Assembly: GCF_004102025.1 (NCBI RefSeq)
Contig: NZ_CP025228.1
Location: 2,170,001 to 2,234,000 of the forward strand
DNA from: Actinomyces qiguomingii
GTDB lineage: Bacteria > Actinomycetota > Actinomycetes > Actinomycetales > Actinomycetaceae
Length of the DNA: 64,000 nt
Direction: 5' to 3'
How positions within the stretch are numbered: position 1 is the first letter of the stretch; every line of letters starts with the position of its first letter. A model generated the notes under the pieces. The model was not told the origin of the DNA. It did no database searches and saw only the letters and a list, made by a program, of their open reading frames with translations. A program made the position numbers and the translations under genes. This document shows, piece by piece, positions 19,351 through 27,567 of this stretch.

Positions 19351-19563
19351 TCAGTCTCGGCAACGAGACGAAGCCGACGCAACGAAACTACCGACAAAAC
19401 TGACGATAGCACTGCCAACGAACTTGCTAACGCCGCCACAAACAACGGAAGAGAGCGTCGGAGTTGCCGCAGGCTGAATGTCACCATTCGCGCCTGTCAC
19501 GAAGTCCATTTCTTCCTGAGATAGACTTTCGAATGACGGTCCGCAATTGTAGTCCTGGGTCAT
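19351..19563 (-). CDS. Class II lanthipeptide precursor, cytolysin-like (peptide A)
   Basis: 70 aa, ATG 19563 with AAGGAG ten bases upstream. The leader has FESLSQEEMDFV, the class II (LanM-type) leader motif, then a GA double-glycine-type cleavage site and NGDIQPA before the core ATPTLSSVVCGG. The core is rich in Ser/Thr and has two cysteines, the last in SASSRC at the end, so two thioether rings are possible. The short GDIQPA stretch resembles the GDVQAE hexapeptide that is trimmed in a second step in enterococcal cytolysin. It lies 16 bases downstream of peptide B and its GC content is lower than the surrounding core genes. No LanM is present in the window. Confidence 0.85.
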   Translation of the reverse strand: MTQDYNCGPSFESLSQEEMDFVTGANGDIQPAATPTLSSVVCGGVSKFVGSAIVSFVGSFVASASSRCRD

Positions 19564-19579
19564 GTAGAGTCATCTCCTT

Positions 19580-19798
19580 CTAGATGCAGCGTTTCATATA
19601 TGACACAAGCCCGAAGAGTCCAGATACCGACGCTCCTCCGCAAGTCACAGAACTCGCTGATATTTTCAAGCAGGGCAGTGAACTGGTCGTGACCGATGGC
19701 GTGGCTGCCGGCTGCACGTTGCCAGCAGCTCCAATCACGAAGTCCATTTCGGTCTGGCTTAGTGCATCAAAGGACGCACCAACTTTCTCGGTGTTCAT
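19580..19798 (-). CDS. Class II lanthipeptide precursor, cytolysin-like (peptide B)
   Basis: 72 aa, ATG 19798 with AGGAG seven bases upstream. The leader FDALSQTEMDFV-IGAAG-NVQPA aligns with that of peptide A. The core ATPSVTTSSLPCLKIS has three cysteines. Its C-terminal half (SSVTCGG then LVSYMKRC) looks like the large cytolysin subunit, whose end I recall as SSAACG and VSLKHC. Together with peptide A this suggests a two-component lantibiotic or haemolysin. This is a pattern comparison by eye, not an alignment. Confidence 0.85.
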   Translation of the reverse strand: MNTEKVGASFDALSQTEMDFVIGAAGNVQPAATPSVTTSSLPCLKISASSVTCGGASVSGLFGLVSYMKRCI

Positions 19799-19825
19799 TC
19801 TTCAACTCCTATTCTCCGAGCGAAC

Positions 19826-19987
19826 TTAGATCCATTGGTGCAGATACGCCAGCAGCCCTAAAAGTGATCCGATTGCGAGCCCGAAGCTGATCCACGAGTT
19901 GCTCGTCTTCGGGTGAGGGACGTTTTTTTCAGGCATGTTGACGTCGTCAGGTTCATTTGTCGACAAGGACTGGTTCAGGTCTTCCAT
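19826..19987 (-). CDS. Small single-pass membrane protein of the lanthipeptide island
   Basis: 53 aa from ATG 19987 (GGAGAC just upstream). The first 30 residues are polar and acidic (MEDLNQSLSTNEPDDVN). The rest is one membrane helix, WISFGLAIGSLLGLLAYLHQW. It is the first gene of the presumed operon with peptides B and A, 27 bases before peptide B. It might be a small immunity or transport accessory protein, but nothing proves this. The frame stays open upstream to 20086, into sequence next to a transposase remnant, so a longer original gene may have been cut off. Confidence 0.5.
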   Translation of the reverse strand: MEDLNQSLSTNEPDDVNMPEKNVPHPKTSNSWISFGLAIGSLLGLLAYLHQWI

Positions 19988-20071
19988 TTCGTCTCCGTTG
20001 GCGTGGTAGGGAGAGAGGAGAACTCTCCTCCTGGCATCAACTGTGCGCGCCCACGGAGGCCTTGTCAAGGC

Positions 20072-20317
20072 ATCGACGAGACTCATCTCAGGTGCCCGCG
20101 AAAGTGGTTCGGTACCGCATCCAGGTACTGCTCGCGAGAGTCGCGGATCGTGGTGGGCATGCGGTGGCGGGTTGACTGGTGGGGGCCAGGGCGGAGATCA
20201 CCAGGGGTAGTACGCAGGGGCGTATGCCAAGGCGTCCAAGGCAGACAAGGGGAGGATGCTGGATGAGGTGTGCGCGGTGACCGGTCCCGGACCGCCCGGA
20301 ACCACCAACAAGTGATT
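20072..20317 (+). mobile_element. Transposase remnant, 5' fragment (first copy)
   Basis: About 210 bp that is roughly 90% identical by eye to 27568-27790, in the same orientation. It encodes YAKASKADKGRMLDEVCAVTG, the N-terminal helix-turn-helix of an integrase-type transposase, without an intact frame. It breaks off where the IS3-like element begins at 20318. Confidence 0.65.
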
Positions 20318-20400
20318 TGCTTCAGCGTTCGTGTCCGGTTTTGGGCTGAGGATCAGACCGCATGGGTAGGGTCTTCGTGACACCTTGAGGAGGGTGCGCG

Positions 20401-20748
20401 ATGAGCAGTGATGCTGACACGACGAGGGGTTGGGGGCGTCGGGCCAAGGTGTTCTTGTCGCCTTCGCAGAAGTATGAGATCTACGTAAGGCTGATGCGAG
20501 AGGAGGTCACGGTGGGGGCGGCTGCGACCGAGGCCGGAGTGGACCGCTCCACGATCGTGAGGCTGCGGCAGGTCGCCAGGCAAGGCGCCTTGGACGCGTT
20601 GTCGGCTTCGCGTCCGGGTTCGTCTGGCAAGTCGGCTCGTGATGTCGAGCTTGAGCAGGCCAGGGCCGAGATCGACCGCTTGACCCGTACGGTGACGGAG
20701 CAGGCGGTGAAGTTGGTGGTGCTGGAGAAAAAAGGGGGCTCGGTCTGA
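20401..20748 (+). CDS. IS3-like transposase OrfA
   Basis: 115 aa. It has a helix-turn-helix (YEIYVRLMREEVTVGAAATEAGVDRSTIVRLRQ) for binding the IS ends and a C-terminal coiled coil (DVELEQARAEIDRLTRTVTEQAV). It ends one base into orfB (TGATG). A run A6G5 at 20728-20738 lies just before the stop, and orfB is in the -1 frame. A fused OrfAB by slippage is therefore possible, although the run is not in the usual A-AAA-AAG phase. Confidence 0.85.
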   Translation: MSSDADTTRGWGRRAKVFLSPSQKYEIYVRLMREEVTVGAAATEAGVDRSTIVRLRQVARQGALDALSASRPGSSGKSARDVELEQARAEIDRLTRTVTEQAVKLVVLEKKGGSV

Positions 20749-21836
20749 TGCCCGGTGCCCCGGTCCCCGCCCGGGTGGATGCGCCCGTCAAACAGGGGCT
20801 TTTGGAGCTGGTGGACTACGCCACCGGTCAGGGCTGGACCGTGGCTAAGGCCTGTGAGGTCCTGGGACTGGCCGAGCGACGCTACCGGCGCTGGAAACGG
20901 CGCCAGAACGGGGTAGGACTGGCCGACGCCCGGCCTGGCGCCGCTGTCAATGCCCTGATGCCGTGCGAGATCGAGGCGATTGTGGACGCCTTCGAGACTT
21001 TCGGTGAGAAGGACTTCTCTCACCGTCGCCTGGCTCACCGAGGCTCCTACAACGGGTTGTTCTGGGCGTCGGCCTCCACCGTCCGCAGGGTCCTGAATGA
21101 CCACGAGCTTCGGTTCAGGCATCCCGCCCGGCCAGCGCGCTCCAAGCGTCGTCCGTTCCCCGACTGGGCGACGTACAAGCCCAACTCGATCTGGATCTAC
21201 GACTCCACTCACTTCACCGCCTGCGGCATGACTGTGCTGATCATCGAGGATCTGGTCTCACGCAAGTGGATCACCCATGTGGTCTCCAGCGAGGAGACCC
21301 ACCACCAGGTCCGCCTCGCCTTCGAGCAGGCCCTGGACGCCGAAGGCCTGCTCGAGGCCGCCCTGGAACGAGCCCAGGCCCTGAAGCGCCGGCTAACGCT
21401 TGACGGAGACGATGAACTGACCCCGATCCTGTTGGCGGTGTCCGACAACGGCTCCCAGATGATTGCTGCCAACACCCGCAGGTTCATGGCCATGGTCGCC
21501 ATCGCCCAGCACTTCGGACGGCCGGCGACTCCGACCGACCAGGCCTGGATCGAGTCCCTCAACGGAACACTCAAGGCCGAGTGGCCTCACCTGCTGGCAA
21601 TCACCGATCCCGCTGTCCTGAGGGCCGAACTCGACTCTGTGCGCACCGAGTACAACAGCCAGCGCTTGCACTCCGGAATCGGCTACGTCACACCCCTGGA
21701 CGAGCACACCGGGCGCGGGCCGGCCATCCGCAAGGCCCGCCAGGAAGGCCTGAAACGGGCCGCTCAGCAGCGCCTTGCCTACAACCGCAAACAACGAGAC
21801 AATCAAACCAACCAAGAAGACCACGATGATGTCTGA
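20748..21836 (+). CDS. IS3-like transposase OrfB (DDE integrase core)
   Basis: 362 aa. After an N-terminal region with LGLAERRYRRWKRRQ and FGEKDFSHRRLAHRG comes the rve-type core. The first Asp is in IWIYDSTHF, the second in AVSDNGSQM and the glutamate in DQAWIESLNGTLK, with spacing typical of IS3 enzymes. The C-terminus is basic and Gln/Asn-rich. There is no internal stop, so it is probably functional. Start ATG 20748 overlaps the orfA stop. Confidence 0.9.
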   Translation: MPGAPVPARVDAPVKQGLLELVDYATGQGWTVAKACEVLGLAERRYRRWKRRQNGVGLADARPGAAVNALMPCEIEAIVDAFETFGEKDFSHRRLAHRGSYNGLFWASASTVRRVLNDHELRFRHPARPARSKRRPFPDWATYKPNSIWIYDSTHFTACGMTVLIIEDLVSRKWITHVVSSEETHHQVRLAFEQALDAEGLLEAALERAQALKRRLTLDGDDELTPILLAVSDNGSQMIAANTRRFMAMVAIAQHFGRPATPTDQAWIESLNGTLKAEWPHLLAITDPAVLRAELDSVRTEYNSQRLHSGIGYVTPLDEHTGRGPAIRKARQEGLKRAAQQRLAYNRKQRDNQTNQEDHDDV

Positions 21837-21871
21837 TCCAACCGCCCCAAGCGGACATTAACGCTGAAACA

Positions 21872-22113
21872 GGTCAACAAGGTAACGGGCGGGGCGGGGC
21901 CCCGGCCGCAGTCATCTTCTTGGCCGAGACCCTAGATGATTGATTCCAAGGGGTGAGTGTCGGCGTGGGGGATGGGATGTTGGGTGAGGACCTCGCACGA
22001 TCGGTGCTGCAAGAACCGTTTCCTCACCAGCTGGAGGCTGAGAAGAAGTGGACACCGACCTGGCGACCCTCGCCACCGCACGGGTGCGTCACCGCCGATG
22101 ATCTACTCAAAGC
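21872..22113. other. Spacer between IS3-like and ISL3 elements
   Basis: 242 bp without a recognisable gene. A short open stretch (about 21955-22110, with LARSVLQEPFPHQLEAEKKW) looks like decayed coding sequence, but I cannot assign it. Confidence 0.3.
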
Positions 22114-22989
22114 GGCTCTTCGCGTTTGAGGGTGTGGTGGTGGGTAGTGGCGGGTGCGCGTGTCGCAGGGGCGGGTGTGGGTCGAGGTCCCCGATGATTG
22201 GGGTTTGCTTAACACTACCGATCACAGAGACCTCGACATGGCTGACACTACCTTCACTGCTGCTGATCTTGCTAGTTTCCTGGGCCTGGACGCCCTGGGG
22301 CTGGTTGCCACCGGCCAGCGGATCACCCCTTGCGAGGCGCTGGTGGAGTGCCGCCTACGGGTGGCTGAGGAGGATGCGTTGTGTAGACGGTGTGGGGCCC
22401 AGGGCGTGGCGGTGGGGACCGTGTCCAGGCGCCTGGCGCACGTGCCGTTGGGCTGGCGTCCCACACACCTGCTGGTCCGGTCGCGGCGGTGGCGCTGCCA
22501 GGGATGCGATCGCGTGTGGCGCCAAGACTGTTCTAGGGCCGCGGCCAAGCGGGCTTTGCTGACCCAGGCGGCCAAGGAGTGGGCGATCCGGGCCGTGGGG
22601 GTGGAGTTCATGTCCGTGGCGCGCGTAGCAGCGTCGCTGGGGGTGTCCTGGCACACCGCCAATGAGGCCGTCCTTGAGCGGGCCAAGGACCGCTTGATCA
22701 ATGATCCCGGCCGTCTGGCCGGTGTGGAGGTCCACGGGGTAGACGACTCCCCCGCGCGCTGGCGCTCTCAAGCGAGAGGTGCCCCCATTGCCTGGCGGCA
22801 TACCCGCAAGGGCGACCGGTACGTGACGGTGATTATTGACCTGACCCCGGTGCGCGACGGGACGGGCCCGTCCCGTCTGCCGGGGCATGGCCCCGGGCCG
22901 ATCCAAGCAGGTGCTCAAGCAGTGGCTCCAGGACCAGCCCGAGGCCTGGCGCAGCCGGATCGAGGCGGTCTCGATGGATGGGTTCGCGG

Positions 22990-24432
22990 GAGCGTGTTCA
23001 ATGGTCTGTGTAAGCCCTGATTGAGAGGACCTACTGTCATGACTGTGACTGACGAGAAGAAGACCGCCCCCTCCGGGACCGTTCCGACTGGTAGTGGTGT
23101 GGCCCGGGAGCTAGCCGCCTCTGGTGCGTTGGATGATCTGTTTGAGCAGGTCGAGTCCGGCAAGGTGGAGCTCACCGGTTCTGCCGGTCTGCTGCCGGCG
23201 CTGTTGAAGGAGGCGCTGGAGCGGGGCCTGCAGGCGGAGCTGACCGACCACCTGGGCTACGAGAAAGGCGAGCCGGCCAAGGCTGCCCGTGGTAACGCCC
23301 GGGGCGGCACCACGACCAAGATGATCGATTCGGAGGTGGGCTCCTTCGAGATCGAGGTCCCCCGGGACCGGGCCGGCTCGTTTACGCCCCGCCTGGTGCG
23401 TAAGGGCCAGCGGCGCATGGATGGCCTGGACTCGATGATTGTGAGCCTGTACGCGGGCGGCATGACCGTGCGGGAGATCCGCCACCACCTGGAGACCACC
23501 CTGGGTGTGGAGCTGTCGGCCGGGACGATCAGTAAGGTCACCGACGCGGTGTGCGATGCGGTCATGGAGTGGCAGAACCGTCCCCTGGAGGAGTTCTACC
23601 CGGTCATCTACCTCGATGCCATCCGCATCAAGGTCCGTGCCGACCACCGCGTGACCACCCGGTCAGCCCACATCGCCGTAGGGGTCGACATGGACGGGAT
23701 CAAGCACGTGCTGGGTATCTGGGTGCAGGCCGAGGAGGGCGCTTCGTTTTGGGCGCACGTGTGCGCGCAGCTGGCCAACCGCGGTATCAAGGACGTGCTG
23801 ATCGTGTGCTGCGACGGACTTGTCGGCCTGCCCGAGGCGATCGAGGCGACCTGGCCCGACTCCCTGGTCCAGACCTGCGTGGTGCACCTGATCCGCGCCT
23901 CGATGCGGTTCGTGGCCTATGGGGACCGCAAGCAGGTCGCCAAAGCGCTCAAGCCCGTCTACACCGCCCCCAACGAGGAGGCCGCCCTACAGGCCCTGGC
24001 CGACTTCTCCGACCAGTGGGGCTCCAAGTATCCCGAGGCGGTGGCGACCTGGGAGAGGGCCTGGGAGCGGTTCACGCCGTTCCTGGCGTTCCCGCCGATG
24101 CTGCGCCGGGTCATCTACACAACCAACTCCATCGAGTCCCTGAACTACCAGCTGCGCAAGGTGTCGAAGAACCGGGGACAGTTCCCCTCCGATGAGGCAG
24201 CGGTGAAGCTTTTGTGGCTGGCCATCTGCAACATCGAGGACAAGCGCGCCAGAGAACGGGACAAGGAGAAGAACCTACCCGCCAGCAAACGCAAGGCCAA
24301 GGGCCGCATGGTCGAAGGACAAGTCACCACCAACTGGAAACAAGCCCTCGCCCAGCTCACCGCCGCCTACCCCGAACGAATCCGCCCCTACCTGTAACAA
24401 CAACCCGCTTACACAGAAACCTTGACAGGCTC
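22990..24432 (+). mobile_element. IS256-family insertion sequence (1443 bp), intact
   Basis: 26-bp imperfect inverted repeats begin GAGCGTGT at 22990 and, read backwards, GAGCCTGT at 24432; both end in TCTGTGTAAGC. A perfect 8-bp target duplication GTTCGCGG flanks it (22982-22989 and 24433-24440). This fits the IS256 family and shows a recent insertion into the ISL3 element. Confidence 0.93.
23039..24397 (+). CDS. IS256-family (mutator-type) transposase
   Basis: 452 aa from ATG 23039; an in-frame TTG at 23021 is less likely. Family markers are LTDHLGYEKGEPA, NARGG, YLDAIRIKVRADHRV with the first catalytic Asp, VLIVCCDGLVGLPEAI with the second, and IYTTNSIESLNYQLRK with the C-terminal glutamate. 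No internal stop is present. It moves the element by a copy-out or cut-and-paste DDE reaction and is probably active. Confidence 0.95.
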   Translation: MTVTDEKKTAPSGTVPTGSGVARELAASGALDDLFEQVESGKVELTGSAGLLPALLKEALERGLQAELTDHLGYEKGEPAKAARGNARGGTTTKMIDSEVGSFEIEVPRDRAGSFTPRLVRKGQRRMDGLDSMIVSLYAGGMTVREIRHHLETTLGVELSAGTISKVTDAVCDAVMEWQNRPLEEFYPVIYLDAIRIKVRADHRVTTRSAHIAVGVDMDGIKHVLGIWVQAEEGASFWAHVCAQLANRGIKDVLIVCCDGLVGLPEAIEATWPDSLVQTCVVHLIRASMRFVAYGDRKQVAKALKPVYTAPNEEAALQALADFSDQWGSKYPEAVATWERAWERFTPFLAFPPMLRRVIYTTNSIESLNYQLRKVSKNRGQFPSDEAAVKLLWLAICNIEDKRARERDKEKNLPASKRKAKGRMVEGQVTTNWKQALAQLTAAYPERIRPYL

Positions 24433-25126
24433 GTTCGCGGGCTTCAAGACCGCCGCCGCCGAGGTCCTACCCGGCGCGACGGAGGTGATGGACCCCTTCC
24501 ACGTGGTCGCGCTGGCCGGGGACAAGCTGGATGAGTGCCGCAGGCGTACCCAGCGCGAGACCACCGGGCGGCGGGGGGTGTAAGGACGATCCCCTGCACC
24601 AAGGCCAGGCGCCTGCTGCGCACCGGGGCGGGGCTGGTGAGCGACAAGGGCTGGGAGCGTCTCGAGCAACTGTTCGCCGACCCCCACAACACACCGGAAC
24701 AGACCACCTGGGCGGTGTATCAGAAGATTATGTCCGCCTACCGCGCCAAGACCCCCTTCCGAAGGCAAGACCCGGATGGACAAGGTGATGCAGACCCTCA
24801 CCACCGGCGTGCCTGACGCCCTCGAAGAGCTGAAGTCTTTGAGTAAGACCCTCAACCAGCGGCGCGACGACATCCTGGCCCACTACCGATCACCGCGGCA
24901 CATCCAACAGACCCACCCAAGCAGTCAACGGCCGCCTGGAACACCTACGCGGCATCGCCCTGGGCTACAGGAATCTAACCAACAACCACCATCCGCAGCC
25001 TCATCCACGCCGGCAGCTCCCGCAACCAACTACTACACCCCTAAACACGAAGAGCCGGACAACGGGACGTGGATATATATGTGTGCAGGCAACTCATTTG
25101 ACATCGATGCCACAAGCTGGTATTTA

Positions 25127-26338
25127 TCAACCAACATCTCTGACCTCCGTGTTGGGGCCTCCGGTCGATACTCGAATACCACGCATCGCTAACAATGCCG
25201 CGAGACATCCTAAGATGGCGCATGTGAGCCAAAGGGCCTCGTCGACATCGTTTTCAATACACCATCCGCCGACGCCTGGGCCGACGATGCTTGCGAGGGA
25301 AAACGCGGCGGCGGAGTATCCCATCCATCGCCCCCGGCTAGCAGCGTCAGAATGCATCGCAATTAGGGCAGGTGAGGTCGTAGCGACGAAGGCCTCGCCG
25401 ATCGACCACGTTGCTGTCTGGACAAGGAAGCCTAGAAGATCACACCAAAGCGGAGTCGTGCTAAAACCGATGCCTATGATTACGCATCCGGCTGCAAGCG
25501 AATTGCGGGCTCCGCTTGCCTCAATAATCCGATTAACGATTGGCTGTGCTACGATGATAGTCAACCCGTTAGCAGCGGAAATAAATCCCCAGTCGAGGGA
25601 GGACATCCCACGCGACACGATTGTCAGAGGCAATGCAGCCCATGCCTGAGTTTGAATGACCCAGCATAAGAGTGCCACGCTGATTATGGTTGCAAGCGTC
25701 GGAACATTGGCGCTACCTTTTGGACATACCTTCGGGCGCTTTACAACAGATGTATGCTGTTTCGATCGACCGGATAGCCCAAATACAAGTACAGCCAAGG
25801 CGCAGAGGCAGGTGCCAGCGTCGATCATAAACAAAGCAGTGAAGGATCGCATAGCAACTGCGCCTCCGATAACCGACGAGGCAACGAAGCCAAGGTTTCC
25901 CGCCCAATACAATATTCCATATGCTTTTGTCGCGGTGTTTTCACTAATGATGTCACCAATGAGCGCGTTAGTCGCAGGTCTTGACATTCCTGCACATACA
26001 CCGATAAAGAATACGAGGACCAGGACGGCTAGATAGTTATGTATGAACGCAATCAGGCAAGTAAAGGCGGCGCTAAGCGCCAGATTCAAGAATATCACTG
26101 GTTTGCGACCGACGCGGTCGGACAAGCCACCTCCCGCAAGGCATGCGATTAGGCATCCTGCCCCGTAACATGACACCGCTGCGCCGATGTTCGCGGAGGC
26201 CGTCTCCAAATGCTCAAGATACAGCGGCAAGAATGGCACTAGAAACGTGCCGAGCGCATTCGCAAAAGTAGCGAATGCAATGTAGTATACTTGTTTCGGC
26301 AGTTGTTCGACCGCGCTCTTCGTTACAATGTCATTCAC
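25127..26338 (-). CDS. MFS transporter (probable exporter)
   Basis: 403 aa, about 12 hydrophobic segments. The MFS loop 2-3 motif is GGLSDRVGRKPVIF (about residue 70), with the antiporter-like GMSRPATNALIGDI (about 117) after it. It is the drug/metabolite exporter type. ATG 26338 follows the radical SAM gene by 27 bases, so the two form an operon and the transporter probably exports that enzyme's product (inference). Its codons are much less GC-rich than the chromosomal core, a sign of transfer. It ends about 70 bp from the ISL3 right end. Confidence 0.85.
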   Translation of the reverse strand: MNDIVTKSAVEQLPKQVYYIAFATFANALGTFLVPFLPLYLEHLETASANIGAAVSCYGAGCLIACLAGGGLSDRVGRKPVIFLNLALSAAFTCLIAFIHNYLAVLVLVFFIGVCAGMSRPATNALIGDIISENTATKAYGILYWAGNLGFVASSVIGGAVAMRSFTALFMIDAGTCLCALAVLVFGLSGRSKQHTSVVKRPKVCPKGSANVPTLATIISVALLCWVIQTQAWAALPLTIVSRGMSSLDWGFISAANGLTIIVAQPIVNRIIEASGARNSLAAGCVIIGIGFSTTPLWCDLLGFLVQTATWSIGEAFVATTSPALIAMHSDAASRGRWMGYSAAAFSLASIVGPGVGGWCIENDVDEALWLTCAILGCLAALLAMRGIRVSTGGPNTEVRDVG

Positions 26339-26365
26339 TAATGAAACCTTCCGCTCAGTGCATTG

Positions 26366-27514
26366 TCATGACGTCATGTTGTCATTCCGTTGCGAACCGA
26401 GTTCACATTCTCCGCTAGAGTTGCGCTGCTCCCTATCGTCATCTAGATTTGCGTAACTTATTCCATTATGTTCATCGGTCGGGCGGTACCGGCAGCGGAG
26501 ATCGGACTCGTACATGTTGCTAGTAAGTGCATAAGCGTTTCCTCTGCAACCGCCACATTTCTCGCGGATAGGACAGCATTGACACGCAACCGCAAGGTTT
26601 CGACGATCGCGTAGCGTTCGTAGGACCGGCGAATTTGTCCATATCTCGCGTACTGACAGGCGCCTGATGTTTCCAACGGTGTATGGCAGGACAACACAAG
26701 GATACACATCGCCATTCGCAGCGATTGCACCTTGCGCCATTCCTGCCTGACATCCTCGAAACATCGGTGAACCTGTCAACTCAGGAGCGACTAGGGCGAT
26801 TTGCGCCAAATGGGTGCTCATATCAACTTCGGGATGTCGGCGCCGCATATCATGCCACCACATCAGTATGTCTCGCCATTGCGACGGCGGCAGATCAAGG
26901 TCTTTTGAAGCCCTTCCTGTGGCCACCAATTGAGACAAGTTGAACCCACTGACACCGAGTTCCAAGGCGTATTCAAACACTTCGTATAGTTGTTCGTAGT
27001 TGCCACGGTGGATCGTAAAACATACTTTAGTTTTGAGGCTTGCATCTATGCTGTTTTCGATTGCTCGCTTGGCCCTGTCGAACATGCCCGCTCGACGTCG
27101 AACGATATCATGCGTTCGTTGCATGCCATCGAGCGATATCTGGATTCGACCGACTCCGGCGGATGCAAGCTCTTTAGCCCTGGTTGAAGTCAAAGCCCAG
27201 CCATTGGTTCCAATTCCGACGTTGACCCCGAGCCCAACTGCGTGTTCCACAATATGGTTTAGATGCTTCACCATCAGAGGCTCGCCTCCGCTAATTGCTA
27301 AGTCCAACAACCCGTCGTTCGCGAGAATATTAACGTTCTGAATGATCTCGTCGTATTGTAGCTCATCGGGCAGCCTTGCGGCGGAAGATGCGTAACAGTG
27401 GATACAGCGAACATTGCACGCGTTCGTTAAAGCCCATACGAGGTGCAGGGGCATCTCGTTCGTTGTTGGTGGCTCCACACCGTTGAAACTCGGTCTCATG
27501 GTTCTCGATCCCAT
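26366..27514 (-). CDS. Radical SAM/SPASM enzyme (peptide-modifying type)
   Basis: 382 aa from ATG 27514; ATG 27499 is an alternative. The cluster-binding motif CNVRCIHC has cysteines at 33, 37 and 40, followed by LAISGGEPLM for SAM binding. The C-terminus has the SPASM pattern, with GCQAGMAQG, DVYPCV and CQCCPIREKCGGCRGNAY for auxiliary iron-sulfur clusters. Such enzymes cross-link or trim ribosomal peptides or build cofactors (PqqE, sactisynthase and NirJ-like groups). No precursor peptide is visible next to it. Base composition is low-GC like the MFS gene. It is the first gene of a two-gene operon with its own promoter-like sequence. Confidence 0.85.
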   Translation of the reverse strand: MGSRTMRPSFNGVEPPTTNEMPLHLVWALTNACNVRCIHCYASSAARLPDELQYDEIIQNVNILANDGLLDLAISGGEPLMVKHLNHIVEHAVGLGVNVGIGTNGWALTSTRAKELASAGVGRIQISLDGMQRTHDIVRRRAGMFDRAKRAIENSIDASLKTKVCFTIHRGNYEQLYEVFEYALELGVSGFNLSQLVATGRASKDLDLPPSQWRDILMWWHDMRRRHPEVDMSTHLAQIALVAPELTGSPMFRGCQAGMAQGAIAANGDVYPCVVLPYTVGNIRRLSVREIWTNSPVLRTLRDRRNLAVACQCCPIREKCGGCRGNAYALTSNMYESDLRCRYRPTDEHNGISYANLDDDREQRNSSGECELGSQRNDNMTS

Positions 27515-27534
27515 GTATCGTTGATCGTTAGTGT

Positions 27535-27563
27535 ATGATGCTGTACGGATCTCGATGTGTCAA
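27535..27563 (-). promoter_or_regulatory. Possible promoter of the radical SAM operon
   Basis: A consensus -35 TTGACA (27563-27558) is followed after 17 bp by CATCAT (27540-27535), 20 bp before the radical SAM start codon. The -10 match is poor. Confidence 0.35.
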
Positions 27564-27567
27564 TGGT

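Larger units (their letters stand above)
20318..21871 (+). mobile_element. IS3-like insertion sequence, apparently intact
   Basis: Imperfect terminal inverted repeats: TGCTTCAGCGTTCGTGTCCG at 20318 and, read backwards from 21871, TGTTTCAGCGTTAATGTCCG. Two consecutive genes fill the space between. I find no convincing target duplication, so one flank may have been deleted later. Confidence 0.8.
22238..25010 (+). pseudogene. ISL3-family transposase (disrupted)
   Basis: Starts MADTTFTAADLASFLGLD with ATG 22238. The zinc-ribbon-like CRRCGAQGVAVG and CQGCDRVWRQDC and the helix-turn-helix VARVAASLGVSWHTANEAV are intact. Near the first catalytic Asp (VHGVDDSPARW) an out-of-family stretch interrupts the expected transition to WRHTRKGDRYVTVIIDLTPV. 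A frameshift follows after GPSRLP. The C-terminal half after the IS256 insertion (24441 onward) still reads TTGVPDALEELKSLSKTLNQRRDDILAHY. It cannot make a working enzyme. Confidence 0.85.
22114..25056 (+). mobile_element. ISL3-family element, decayed, with IS256 inside (copy 1)
   Basis: Terminal inverted repeats GGCTCTTCGCGTTTGAGGGT at 22114 and, read backwards from 25056, GGCTCTTCGTGTTTAGGGGT. Between them lies an ISL3 transposase broken by frameshifts and by an IS256 insertion at 22990-24432. The right end borders the MFS gene. A second copy is at 56944-60168 and a solo end at 35010. Confidence 0.85.

Noticed and set aside
22990..23038. Start of the IS256 transposase at TTG 23021
   Set aside because: ATG 23039 gives the normal N-terminus; the extra six residues come from the IS end region.
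25127..27514. Radical SAM enzyme as the modifier of the lanthipeptides
   Set aside because: The leaders are of the LanM type; class II lanthionines are made by LanM enzymes, not by radical SAM enzymes. A link would be only shared location.
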